This document shows, in pieces, positions 53,686 to 63,100 of a DNA stretch of 64,000 nt. The notes under the pieces are model-generated. The model made no database searches and was not told the origin of the DNA. It saw only the letters and a list, made by a program, of their open reading frames with translations. Origin of the DNA: Longimicrobium terrae. GTDB lineage: Bacteria > Gemmatimonadota > Gemmatimonadetes > Longimicrobiales > Longimicrobiaceae. The first letter of the stretch is position 1; every line of letters begins with the position of its first letter. The stretch spans positions 76,645-140,644 of the forward strand of contig NZ_JACHIA010000002.1 in the NCBI RefSeq assembly GCF_014202995.1. The letters run 5' to 3'. The translations under genes were made by a program, and so were the position numbers.

Positions 53686-54651
53686 TCAGCGGACAATCAC
53701 GTCGCCGTCCGTGACCAGCGGCAGCATCAGCGTGCGGATGGGGAGCGCGGGATCGTAGGGGGCAGGATAAACGGGGACGGGATTGCGGATGAAGTCCAGC
53801 GTGCGCTGCCTCCACCGCGCCAGCGCGCCCGGTGCCTGCCACTCGCCCTCCGGCCGCCCCGTCGCCAGCGTCACGTGCTGCACGCGCGCGAGGGTGCGCA
53901 ACGCCGCGACTTCGGTGCCCGTTGCGGCATCCGTATCGGGAAGGTACACGTGGCCGGGATCGTTGCTGTCCGCCCCGTATCCCTCCATCCCGATGCGCTT
54001 GGCGATGTCGTGAAAGCGCGCCAGCTGCGAGGGCGCCACATCGTAGTCCGCCGCGCGTGCCGCCGGGCGCCCCAGCCGGTCCACGCGGCAGTGCCACGAC
54101 GTCAGCGTGCTGGTGACGAACCCGCCCGGCCGCGACCGCCCCTGCTGAAACAGAAAGGCCTGCCGCTCCGCCGCCCGGTACGTCTCCCGCCGCCGCGCGC
54201 GCACGCCGGCCTGCGCCAGTTCGCGCTCGAAGCGGCGGATCATGGACATGAAGACGGGGTCCAGCTGCATCAGGTCGTTGTGAACGCGGCGCGCCTCCGG
54301 GCCGAACGAGGATCGCAGCACGCGCCACTCCCACTGCTCAAAGCTTTCTCCCGGCGCGGGATGCGGCATGCCGGGGATGCCCACCGTGTGCGTTCCCGGC
54401 AAGGGCGTGGCGGGCCGGTACACGGGGACGTCCAGGTATGAGAGCAGGCCGAACTTGCCCGGCCCGCGCGCGGCAAAGCGGCACCGCAGCTCGGCGGCGC
54501 TCGGGTTGCGGCGCAGTCCGTCCAGCTCCGTCAAGCCACAGTCCGCCCACGAGGTCGGCGGACGGAGCCCGGCTGGCGGGGGCGCCTGGGCGGCGGCGGA
54601 AGACGCGGCCAGGGCGGCTGCGGCAATCAGCAGAGGTGCGGTGAAGCGCAT
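53686..54651 (-). CDS. Secreted protein, possible M15-like peptidase domain
   Basis: A 321-residue protein with a signal peptide (MRFTAPLLIAAAALAASSAAAQA). The middle part has VTSTLTSWHCRVDRLGRPAARAADYDVAPSQLARFHDIAKRIGMEGYGADSNDPGHVYLPD. The order S-x-H/W-H...G-x-P-A-x-x-A-x-D-Y-D...H resembles the zinc core of M15/VanY-type peptidoglycan peptidases. The DUF5715-like protein at 37563 has a similar core. Family assignment is tentative. It ends after a strong terminator on the other side. Confidence 0.55.
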   Translation of the reverse strand: MRFTAPLLIAAAALAASSAAAQAPPPAGLRPPTSWADCGLTELDGLRRNPSAAELRCRFAARGPGKFGLLSYLDVPVYRPATPLPGTHTVGIPGMPHPAPGESFEQWEWRVLRSSFGPEARRVHNDLMQLDPVFMSMIRRFERELAQAGVRARRRETYRAAERQAFLFQQGRSRPGGFVTSTLTSWHCRVDRLGRPAARAADYDVAPSQLARFHDIAKRIGMEGYGADSNDPGHVYLPDTDAATGTEVAALRTLARVQHVTLATGRPEGEWQAPGALARWRQRTLDFIRNPVPVYPAPYDPALPIRTLMLPLVTDGDVIVR

Positions 54652-54667
54652 GTCAGTCGGGAAAGGA

Positions 54668-55459
54668 TCAGAGCAGTCCCTGGACGAACCCGCCGTCCAC
54701 CTGAATGGTCGTGCCGGTGATGTACGAAGCGCGGTCCGAGGCCAGAAAGGCGACCAGCGCGGCCAGCTCTTCCGGCTGGCCCATGCGGCCGATGGGGATG
54801 CGGGCGCTCATCTCGGCCAGCACCTCGTCGGGGCGGCGCTGCTCGTTTTCCGCCCGTTCCGCGGCCAGGTCTTCTACGCGGCCGGTGAGCATGTACCCGG
54901 GCGCCACCACGTTGCACGTCACGCCGAACGGCGCCAGCTCCGTCGCCATCGTCTTTACCCATCCCACGACGGCGGCGCGCGCGGTGTTGGAGAGGATGAG
55001 GCCGGGCAGCGGCTGCTTGACGGAGACGGAGGTGAGCGCGATGAAGCGGCCCCAGCGCCGCTGCTTCATGAAGGGCGTCACCTCCTGCGCCAGGCGCACG
55101 GTGCTCATGAGGTTGAGCTCCATGGCGCGTTCTACCTGCTCGGCGCTGGTGCTTTCGTAGCGCGTCCCCGGCGGGCCGCCTGCGTTGGCCAGCGCGATGT
55201 CCACGCCGCCCCACCGTTCGGCGGTCTTTTCCACCAGCGCGTGGATGTCGTCCGGGCGCGTCATGTCGGCGCGGATGGCGAACACCTGGCCGCCCGTTTC
55301 CCGCCTCAGCTCTTCCGCGGCCTTCTGCAGCCGCGCCTCGTTGCGTGCGGTGATGATGACGCGCGCCTTTTCCCGCGCGAGCTCGCGCGCCACGGCGCGG
55401 CCCAGCCCCATGCTGCCGCCCGCGACGATGGCGACGCGGTCCTTGAGCCCCAGTTCCAT
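54668..55459 (-). CDS. SDR family oxidoreductase, 3-oxoacyl-reductase-like
   Basis: A 263-residue classical SDR. It has GGSMGLGRAV (residues ~14-23), ANAGGPPGT (NAG-motif variant), catalytic Ser in IALTSVSVKQ with the Tyr position replaced by Asn in ILSNTARAAV, and C-terminal RMGQPEELAALVAFLASDRASYITGTTIQVDGGFVQ. The missing Tyr in the expected Y-x-x-x-K (seen here as SNTARAA) makes the usual catalytic mechanism doubtful, a feature known from a subgroup of SDRs. The start ATG is clear. Confidence 0.85.
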   Translation of the reverse strand: MELGLKDRVAIVAGGSMGLGRAVARELAREKARVIITARNEARLQKAAEELRRETGGQVFAIRADMTRPDDIHALVEKTAERWGGVDIALANAGGPPGTRYESTSAEQVERAMELNLMSTVRLAQEVTPFMKQRRWGRFIALTSVSVKQPLPGLILSNTARAAVVGWVKTMATELAPFGVTCNVVAPGYMLTGRVEDLAAERAENEQRRPDEVLAEMSARIPIGRMGQPEELAALVAFLASDRASYITGTTIQVDGGFVQGLL

Positions 55460-55683
55460 GCGGTGCCTGCGCTTGTGCGATGGATCGTTCCTGCCCGGCG
55501 CGCAATATGGCGCCGCGCCCCCGCACGAATCAATCGTGGGCCGAAGATCATTCGTGCGTCTGCTACGGGATCAGGATCGAAACTTCTACGATCCTCGATC
55601 ATCCGTCAATGGAGAGCCGCCCGTTCCTTCCGCCGCGCACGTGCCGGCTCACTCGTCGCGCCGCGATCGACCGGTCTGGCAGT

Positions 55684-56123
55684 CTGAGGAGGCGCCGGAC
55701 ACTGCCGCCGACCCACCGAACCTTGGCGCCGCCGAAGGATCTGTTTTCTCCGCGAGAACGGGCGTGCCTGTCGCAGCGTTGGCTCGACGGATGGTAGATC
55801 CTTCGGTCGCGCATGACCTTGGCGGGACGGAGTGGCCGGCGCACGCTCCCTCAGGATGACATGGCTGCGCGTGGTAACTGGCCTTCCTGCAACAACATGT
55901 CATCCTGAGGAGGCGCCGGACGCTGCCGCCGTCCCGCCGAACCTTGGCGCCGACGAAGGATCTACTTTCCCCGCGAGAACGGGCGTGGGTGTCGCGACGT
56001 TGGCGCGGCGGATGGTTGATCCTTCGGTCGCGCATGACTCGGCGGATGGAGAGGCCGGCCCGCGCTCCCTCAGGATGACATGGCTGGCGTGGTAAGTAGC
56101 GTCCCCGCAACAACATGTCATCT
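55684..56123. repeat. Two tandem 221-bp palindromic repeat units
   Basis: Copies at 55684-55904 and 55905-56123 start CTGAGGAGGCGCCGGAC and contain CGAAGGATCT with the facing GATCCTTCG, and CATCCTGAGG facing CCTCAGGATG. This gives an imperfect large palindrome. They fill the gap between the SDR gene and the next gene; 55460-55683 holds no other signal. Confidence 0.75.
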
Positions 56124-56297
56124 TTGAGAGATGCCCCCTGGGATGGCGGAGCGAGACGTGTGAAGAGATTGACGGTTCCCGCAAAGTTTCCGAAGTATCC
56201 GATTGACCCGCCGGGCAGATCCATACAGATTCGGCCAGCACTCGTGTGATCGCCTGCACCCCTCCGCCTGTTCTCTCCCTTTCGCCGCGCCGCTCCG

Positions 56298-57344
56298 ATG
56301 AACGAGCTTTCATCCGATCCTCCGCACGCTGTTTCCGCCGGCTTGGATGAGGTTGTGGCGGAAATGGTGGAGCAGTTTCGCCGGGGGGCTGTGGTCGCGA
56401 ACGCGGGCGGGCTGGGACACACCTCGTTCGCCGACGTGCCCGACGTGTCGGAAATGGTGAACGCGATGCTCTCGCCGGCGGACGCGGAGGCGTTCGGCGC
56501 CGTTTCCATCTCGCGCGAAGACGGGCTGCGCGCCTCCCGCGGCGGCGATCAGGCGAAGGCGGCGGAGCGGATCGGGGAGGCGCGGCGCCTGCTTGACGGC
56601 GCGGATCTCACGCCGAGCGCGCGCCTGCTGGCGGAGTCGCTGTACAGTTCGGCGGCCGCGTATGTGCGCTACCGCCAAGGAGATCTGGCGGGGGCGCGGC
56701 GGGATCTGGACGAGGCGATCGCCAGCAGCAACGCGCTGTGGGATGAGCACGGGTTCCGGGGAGCGGAGGCGCGCCGCCTGCACCTGGCGCACCTGATCGT
56801 CCGCGTGGAAGCCCGGCTCGGCGGCGATCCATGGGACGTGGTGCAGACCGTCTGCCGGCTGTGGGATTACCTGGAGGGAAACACCGCGGCGTGGCCTTTT
56901 GCGCCATACGCGCGCGCCGGGGCGGAGGTGAATCGCCGGATGGCGATGCTGATGCTGAACGAGATCGTCACCGAGTTCGCGGTGCTGCTGGCGGAGCATC
57001 CGGAGGTGGAGACCGCCGCGCTCGACCTTCTCCACCGCGAGCAGCGCGCCCGCCATCCCGCCGATCCGTATCCGTTTTCGTACGCGCGCGCGTGGCTCAC
57101 GGCCAGGCAGGCGCTGCACGGGGACGACCCCGCGGCCGCGCTGCAGAAGGCTGGGCCTTTTCTGGGCGTGGTGGATGGCCCCCGGCCGCTGCTGTGGCAG
57201 TCGGTGGTCCGCGACACCGTCAGGCTCTGCCGCACCCTGCCCGGCGCCGCGGGACGCGCGGCGGAAACCCTCGCCGCGGGCGCGCTGGCGGACCACACCG
57301 TTCCCGACTGCCTGCGCATTGATCGCTCTCCGCATCCCGCCTGA
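56298..57344 (+). CDS. TPR-like helical-repeat protein of unknown function
   Basis: A 348-residue all-helical protein. Residues ~75-160 (GLRASRGGDQAKAAERIGEARRLLDGA...LAESLYSSAAAYVRYRQGDLAGARRDLDEAIASSNALWDEHGFRG) look like tetratricopeptide repeats, and the rest continues the helical pattern. The N-terminal ~50 residues are not repeat-like. No enzymatic motif is seen. It precedes two minus-strand RiPP-like precursors; any link between them is unproven. Confidence 0.6.
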   Translation: MNELSSDPPHAVSAGLDEVVAEMVEQFRRGAVVANAGGLGHTSFADVPDVSEMVNAMLSPADAEAFGAVSISREDGLRASRGGDQAKAAERIGEARRLLDGADLTPSARLLAESLYSSAAAYVRYRQGDLAGARRDLDEAIASSNALWDEHGFRGAEARRLHLAHLIVRVEARLGGDPWDVVQTVCRLWDYLEGNTAAWPFAPYARAGAEVNRRMAMLMLNEIVTEFAVLLAEHPEVETAALDLLHREQRARHPADPYPFSYARAWLTARQALHGDDPAAALQKAGPFLGVVDGPRPLLWQSVVRDTVRLCRTLPGAAGRAAETLAAGALADHTVPDCLRIDRSPHPA

Positions 57345-57410
57345 ATCACCGTCCACGGGCGCAGCGGCCTGATCATCGCACAGTTCTCCGGACCGTGGCG
57401 GGAAGCAAAG

Positions 57411-57446
57411 AAACGGCCCGGGCGCGCAGTGCGCCCGGGCCGTTCT
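57411..57446. terminator. Bidirectional terminator
   Basis: AAACGGCCCGGGCGCGCAGTGCGCCCGGGCCGTT, a 14-bp stem, lies between the TPR-like gene and the minus-strand precursor. Confidence 0.8.
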
Positions 57447-57480
57447 GGTCATCCGCGGAGCGTTCTGCTCCGCCCGCCGA

Positions 57481-57654
57481 CTAGAAGCAGGCGTCGATGC
57501 AGGTGTACCCGAAACAGGTGCCCACCGCGGGATTGCAGGTAAACTGGTTCTTGGTGGCATGGGCGATGACGGTGCCCGGCTTGTCGGTGTCGACGGTGGC
57601 GGTCTGGAACGTCTCGATGGCCAGATCGTCGATCTGCAGCTTCATCTTCTTCAT
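57481..57654 (-). CDS. Short pinensin-like RiPP precursor peptide
   Basis: A 57-residue peptide. The leader MKKMKLQIDDLAIETFQTAT matches the M-K-K...I-E-T-F pattern of the other precursors. A short linker (VDTDKPGTVIAHATKN) is followed by the core QFTCNPAVGTCFGYTCIDACF with four Cys, three of them next to or near Thr. GGAGAA lies 6 bp before the ATG. It ends just before the terminator shared with the TPR-like gene. At 57 residues it falls below common length cut-offs and is easily missed. Confidence 0.72.
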   Translation of the reverse strand: MKKMKLQIDDLAIETFQTATVDTDKPGTVIAHATKNQFTCNPAVGTCFGYTCIDACF

Positions 57655-57961
57655 GGAAAATTCTCCAATTTACGCGTTCGGGGCTCGCTCGGCGCGAGCC
57701 GGATCAAATCGCCGCAAGCCGTGTGGAGGCAAGTACATCCACGGCAGGCCGCGTTCGGCTGGCGGGCGGCGTTCGTGCAATCAATTTCGCACAAATTATG
57801 TCGGATGGCAACCCGCGGAGAGTTCGCCGGCGCAAAGAGTACGGTGTGCACGCTGGCGTCTTCCCTCGTCGCGGAGTGCGCGAGATGGCGGATTCGGATG
57901 GTCGGGAGAGTGGGTCGAGCGCCGCAGGAGGGGCGGGCGGAGCACTGGTTGGGGAGGAGAA

Positions 57962-57997
57962 CGGATCGGCGGCCGCGAGCGTGCGGCCGCCGATCCG
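57962..57997 (-). terminator. Hairpin downstream of the 92-residue precursor gene
   Basis: CGGATCGGCGGCCGC(GAGCGT)GCGGCCGCCGATCCG, a perfect 15-bp stem, lies 10 bp beyond the stop of the minus-strand gene. The rest of 57655-57961 holds no supported gene. Confidence 0.75.
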
Positions 57998-58006
57998 CCG
58001 GCTGCG

Positions 58007-58285
58007 TCAGGCGCAGTTGCAGGTTTCGTTGCTGAAGCAGGGCGTCGCGCCGCTCTGCCCGATCATCAGCGCTTGCAATCCATTCACGCCAACGATGGGC
58101 TCCGCCGGGCAGATCTGCTGGCTGCACAGCCCGCGGCACGACTCGCCCGTACAGGGGATTCCGGCGGTGTCTTCCGTCGGCGTCACGTACATGTGGCCGA
58201 GCGCGGTGCCGCGGATCGCGTCGGACTCGGAGGTGGCGAACGATTCGACCGTGAGGTGTTCCAGGGAAAGCGCGAGCTTCTTCAT
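58007..58285 (-). CDS. Pinensin-like RiPP precursor peptide
   Basis: A 92-residue peptide. The leader MKKLALSLEHLTVESFATSE matches the shared pattern. After IRGTALGHMYVTPTED comes a core with eight Cys in two groups, GIPCTGESCRGLCSQQICP and TPCFSNETCNCA, separated by a hydrophobic stretch of about 25 residues. The two-group layout is unlike the tandem core at 33508. The peptide lies 350 bp upstream of the 57-residue precursor on the same strand. Confidence 0.72.
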   Translation of the reverse strand: MKKLALSLEHLTVESFATSESDAIRGTALGHMYVTPTEDTAGIPCTGESCRGLCSQQICPAEPIVGVNGLQALMIGQSGATPCFSNETCNCA

Positions 58286-58334
58286 GGCGGGCTCCTGCGT
58301 GCGTTGGAGAAGACGGGGTAATTCTGTTCCCGCC

Positions 58335-58363
58335 ATCATATGCATGAATGATTGAGGCCGCAA
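58335..58363 (-). promoter_or_regulatory. Promoter of the 92-residue precursor gene
   Basis: On the minus strand: -35 TTGCGG (58363-58358), a 17-bp spacer, -10 TATGAT (58340-58335), 50 bp ahead of the ATG. Confidence 0.55.
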
Positions 58364-58454
58364 CGACGGGCGCGCCACGTTGCGCGGGGGTGGCGCGGTG
58401 TCTATCCTCAGGCCCCGCGACGCCGTCCCGCTCGCAGCTCTCGATGGATCATCG

Positions 58455-59795
58455 ATGACCGAAACTGATTTGTCCGCCGCCGATCCGTTCCGCGCCCGCC
58501 GCGAGCGGTTCCTGGATTCAATCGGCAAGGGCGTGGCCGTGATCGCCGCCGCGCCGGAGCTGGTCAAGTCGCGCGACACCGACGTCCGCTATCGCCAGAA
58601 CAGCGACTTCTTCTATCTGACGGGCTTTCTGGAGCCGGGCGCCGTGGCCGTGCTCACCCCGTTCGATCCGGAGCACCGGTTTACCCTCTTCGTGCGGCCG
58701 CGCGACCGTGAGCGCGAAACGTGGACCGGCGTGCGCGCCGGCGTGGAGGGCGCGCTGGAACGGTTCGGCGCCGACAAGGCGTATCCCGTTGAGGAGTTGG
58801 ACAACCATCTGCGCGACCTGATCGAACCCGCGGACGCGCTTTGGTACGCGCTCTCGGCGGATGGAAGCGAGATGGACGCGAAGCTGATCCGGCTGCTGAC
58901 CGGTTTTCGCGGAACGCGCCATCGCACGGGCAAGGGGCCGTGGGACATCCGCGATCCCGCCAGCGTGCTGGACCGCATGCGCGTGATCAAGGAGCCCGGT
59001 GAGCTGGAGCGCATCCGCGAAGCGGCGGCGCTTTCCGCGCGGGGGCACCTGGCCGCCATGCGCGCCGGCCGCGCGGGCGTGGGCGAGTGGGAACTGGAGG
59101 CGCTGCTGGACGGGACCTTTCGCGCCGCATCCGCCGATTCCGGCACCGCGTACCCCAGCATCGTGGGATCGGGCGCGAACGCGACGGTGCTGCACTACGT
59201 GACCAACGAGCGGCGCATCGGCGAAGGCGACCTGGTGCTGATGGACGCGGGTGCGGACGCGGGCTTCTACTGCGGCGACATCACCCGTGTGTTTCCCGCC
59301 AGCGGCCGGTTCACCGCGCCGCAGCGCCGCGTGTACGACATCGTGCATGCGGCGCTGGACGCGGGGATCGCGGCGGCGCGTCCGGGCGCGCCCATCACCG
59401 GCATTCACGAGGCCGCGCGGGCCGTGCTGGTGCAGGGGATGATCGATCTGGGCCTGCTGGAGGGCACCGTGGACGACCTGATCGAGTCCGAGGCGTTCAA
59501 GCGCTTCTTCATGCACAACACCGCGCACTACCTGGGGCTGGACGTGCACGACGCGGGTCCGTACCGCGAGCGCGATGGCACGCCCGTTCCTTTGCAGCCC
59601 GGGATGGTGCTCACGGTGGAGCCCGGCCTGTACATCCCCGCGGACGCGGAAGACGTGGCGGAGGAGCTGCGCGGCATCGGAATCCGCCTGGAGGACAACG
59701 TGATCATCACCGGGGATGGCTGCGAGGTGATTACGCGCGGGGTGCCCGTGGCGGCGGACGAGGTGGAGGCGGTCTGCGGAGGGGACAGGGAATAG
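58455..59795 (+). CDS. pepP: Xaa-Pro aminopeptidase (aminopeptidase P family)
   Basis: A 446-residue peptidase of the M24B family, removing N-terminal residues that precede proline. The N-terminal domain has YRQNSDFFYLTGFLEPGAVAVL. The catalytic pita-bread domain carries the metal ligands: Asp in LVLMDAGADAGFYCGDITRVF (two Asp), His in HNTAHYLGLDVHDAG, Glu in VLTVEPGLYIP and Glu in GIGIRLEDNVIIT. The ATG at 58455 is preferred over an upstream start that would add 25 unrelated residues. It is transcribed away from the precursor genes. Confidence 0.94.
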   Translation: MTETDLSAADPFRARRERFLDSIGKGVAVIAAAPELVKSRDTDVRYRQNSDFFYLTGFLEPGAVAVLTPFDPEHRFTLFVRPRDRERETWTGVRAGVEGALERFGADKAYPVEELDNHLRDLIEPADALWYALSADGSEMDAKLIRLLTGFRGTRHRTGKGPWDIRDPASVLDRMRVIKEPGELERIREAAALSARGHLAAMRAGRAGVGEWELEALLDGTFRAASADSGTAYPSIVGSGANATVLHYVTNERRIGEGDLVLMDAGADAGFYCGDITRVFPASGRFTAPQRRVYDIVHAALDAGIAAARPGAPITGIHEAARAVLVQGMIDLGLLEGTVDDLIESEAFKRFFMHNTAHYLGLDVHDAGPYRERDGTPVPLQPGMVLTVEPGLYIPADAEDVAEELRGIGIRLEDNVIITGDGCEVITRGVPVAADEVEAVCGGDRE

Positions 59796-59862
59796 GGAAT
59801 GGGGAATAGGGAATAGGAACGGCGGGGGATGATGATGATCATCTCCCGCCGTCTCTGTTCCC

Positions 59863-59905
59863 CCCCCCCGCGACCTCCGCGACCTCCGCGCCCTCCGCGT
59901 GAACC
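59863..59905. repeat. C-rich arm of the dispersed repeat
   Basis: CCCCGCGACCTCCGCGACCT and following CCGCGCCCTCCGCGTGA is the same arm sequence as at 2137 and 37476. The gap to the metH leader holds no gene. Confidence 0.55.
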
Positions 59906-60044
59906 GGGGTAGAAGCCTTCGCCGGAGCGGGGCAGGGGAACGCACGCGAACCGCCGCCGGACAGGCGTGTACAGGGAGCAGCCAGACTGCGCATGCACTT
60001 GCGCGATCGCGGGATGATGGTACATTGGACGCTGCACGCACCCG

Positions 60045-60105
60045 CGTGCCGAGGATGATTTGCGCGACCGCTTGCGACCTCGATAAAAAACGCTAAAGAG
60101 TCGGG
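60045..60105 (+). promoter_or_regulatory. SAM-II-like riboswitch aptamer upstream of metH
   Basis: Stem P1 is CGAGG (60050-60054) with CCTCG (60078-60082). The loop holds GATTT (60057-60061) and CCGCTTGC (60068-60075). The 3' side holds GATAAA (60082-60087), GCTAAA (60092-60097) and GGG (60103-60105). Known SAM-II aptamers show the same order: P1, GAUUU, CCG-x-UUGC, GAUAAA, GCUAAA, GGG. SAM control of metH is biologically sensible. This is a visual match; no covariance search was possible. Confidence 0.55.
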
Positions 60106-60131
60106 ATGGTCTGGCCTGTGGCCGCCTGCGT

Positions 60132-60168
60132 ATCCCTGCACTCTCGTTTTGAGTCGCGGGGATTTTTT
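60132..60168 (+). terminator. Leader terminator (attenuator) of metH
   Basis: ATCCCTGCACTC (60132-60143) pairs with GAGTCGCGGGGAT (60151-60163), with one bulge, followed by a six-T run. GGGAT at 60103-60107, the end of the aptamer, is complementary to ATCCC and could act as an antiterminator. Confidence 0.7.
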
Positions 60169-60192
60169 GCATACATGCACGGAACGGTACCG

Positions 60193-63100
60193 ATGGAACG
60201 CTCGCCCTACCTTGCCGCACTGGATGAACGCGTCCTCGTCTTCGACGGGGCCATGGGCACCAGCGTGCAGCGGTACGACCTTACGGCGGACGACTTTGGC
60301 GGCGGCGCGCTGGAAGGGTGCAACGACTACCTGGTCATCACCCGCCCCGACGTCATCGGCGAAATTCACGCGTCGTTCATGGCCGCCGGCGCCGACGTGC
60401 TGGAGACGGACACCTTCCGCTCCAACCGCCTGACGCTGCGCGAGTACGCGCTGCAGGACCGCGTCCGCGAGATCAACGTGGCCGCCGCCAGCCTGGCCCG
60501 CGGCATCGCCGACCGCTTCGCGGCGGAAGACGGCAAGCCGCGCTTCGTGGCCGGCAGCATCGGCCCGTCGGGCTTTCTGCCCTCCGCGTCGGACCCCACG
60601 CTGGGCAACATCACCTTCGGCGAGCTGGTGCCCGTGTTCGCCGAGCAGGCGGCCGCGCTCATCGAGGGCGGCGCCGACGTGCTGCTGATCGAGACGTCGC
60701 AGGACATCCTTGAGGTGAAGGCGGCCGTGTTCGGCTGCCGTGAGGCCATCGTGGCTTCGGGTCGCCCTGTCGCGCTGCAGGTGCAGGTGACGCTCGATAC
60801 GTCGGGCCGCATGCTGCTGGGGACGGACATCGGCGCGGCGATGGTGACGCTGGAGTCGCTGCGCGCTGACGTCATCGGCCTCAACTGCAGCACCGGGCCC
60901 GAGCACATGCGGCAGGCCATCCGCTTCCTGGGCGAGAACTCGCGGCTTCCCATCAGTTGCATTCCCAACGCGGGCATTCCGCACAACGAGGGCGGCTGCG
61001 CGGTCTATCCGCTGGAATCCGTTCCGTTCGCCGACCAGCTGGAGGAATTTGTCCGCGAGCACGGCGTGCGCGTCGTCGGTGGATGCTGCGGCACCACGCC
61101 GGAGCACATCCGCGAACTCGTCGGCCGCCTGTCCACGGTGGAGCTGAAGCCGCGCAACGTGGAGTATGTGCCCCGCCTGAGCAGCGGCATCCGCGCGACC
61201 GATCTGATCCAGATCCCCGCGCCCACGATGATCGGCGAGCGCGTCAACTCGCAGGGGAGCCGCAAGGTGAAGCGGCTGCTGCTGGCCGACGACTACGACG
61301 GCGTGCTGGAAGTGGCGCGCGAGCAGACGGAAAACGGCGCGCACGTGCTGGACGTCTGCGTGGCGCTCACCGAGCGGCAGGACGAGGGCGACCAGATGCG
61401 CAGCGTGGTCAAGCTGCTGTCGCAGGGCGTGGAAGCGCCGCTCTGCATCGACAGCACCGAGGCCGACGTAATCCGCGTTGCGCTGGAGCAGTCGCCGGGG
61501 CGCGCCGTGGTGAACTCCATCAACCTGGAGAACGGGCGCGAGCGCATCGACAGCGTGCTCCCCCTCGTTGCGGCGCACGGCGCGGCGGTGATCGCGCTGA
61601 CCATCGACCGCGACCTGGGCGGGATGTGCAAGACGGCCGACACCAAGCTGCAGGCCGCGCGCAAGATCCACGACATCGCCATTCACGAGTACGGGCTGCA
61701 GCCGGACGCGCTGATCTTTGACGCGCTGACCTTTACGCTGGCGACGGGCGACGAGGAATTCCGCAATTCCGCGGCGGAAACGATCGAGGGCATCCGCGCC
61801 ATCAAGCGCGAGCTGCCGGGCGTGCTCACCACGCTGGGCGTGAGCAACGTCAGCTTCGGTCTGTCGCCCGCCGCGCGCACGGTGCTGAACTCCGTGTTTC
61901 TGTACCACTGCGTGAACGCGGGGCTGGATACGGGGATCATCAACCCGTCGCACGTCACGCCCTACTTCGAGATTCCGGAAGAAGAGCGGCAGCTGGCGGA
62001 CGACCTGATCTTTGACCGCCGCACGGCGGAAAAGGACCCGCTGGCCGAGTTCATCGCGCACTACGAGGGCCGTTCGGGCGAGGCGGAGAACACCTCCGTC
62101 GATCCCACGGCGACGATGACGCCGGAAGAGGCGCTGCACTGGAAGATCCTGCACCGCAAGAAGGAAGGGGTGGAGGACTGGATCGACCGCGCCGTGGAGA
62201 AGCTGGGCGCCGTCCCCGTGCTGAACGAGGTGCTGCTCCCCGCGATGAAGGAAGTGGGCGACAAGTTCGGCGCCGGCGAACTGATCCTCCCCTTCGTGCT
62301 CCAGAGCGCCGAGGTGATGAAGAAGGCCGTGGCGCGGCTGGAGCTGTACCTGGAAAAGGCCGAGGGGCAGACCAAGGGCAAGGTGGTGCTGGCGACCGTG
62401 TACGGCGACGTGCACGACATCGGCAAGTCGCTGGTGAACACCATCCTGACCAACAACGGCTACACGGTGTTCGACCTGGGCAAGCAGGTGCCGGTGAACA
62501 CCATCCTGGAAAAGGCGGAGGAAGTGGGCGCCGACGCCATCGGTCTGAGCGCGCTCCTCGTCAGCACGTCCAAGCAGATGCCGCTGTGCGCGCAGGAGCT
62601 TCACCGGCGCGGGCTCAAGTACCCGATCCTCGTGGGCGGCGCGGCGATCAATCCCAGCTTCGTGCGCGGCGCGGCGATGATCAGCGAGACCGAGCCGTAC
62701 GCCGCGGGGATGTTCTACTGCAAGGACGCGTTCGAGGGACTGTCGACCATGGACGCCCTGATGGCGGACGACGGGGCGCAGTTCATCGAGCGGCACAACG
62801 AGGAGATGCTGCGGCGCACGGCGGAGTACGAGGCGCGCAAGGCGTCCGCCAAGGGAATGCGTCCGGGATCGCGTGAAAACCCGGCCGTGCCGCTGGCGGA
62901 AGTTCCCACGCCGCCGTTCTGGGGATGGAAGGTGCTGGACCACATCCCCGTGGACGAGGTCGTGGAGTGCATTGACCGCAACACGCTGTACCGCATGCAG
63001 TGGGGCGCCCGCAACCTCAAGGGCGAGGAGTGGGACCGCATCGTCCGCGAGGACTTTGAGCCGCGGCTGGCGCGCTACACCCGCGAGGCGCGCACGCAGG

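Noticed and set aside
60045..60105. SAH riboswitch in the metH leader
   Set aside because: CCGAGG is present, but the matching 3' block with CAGGCUCGG is not; the block order fits SAM-II better.
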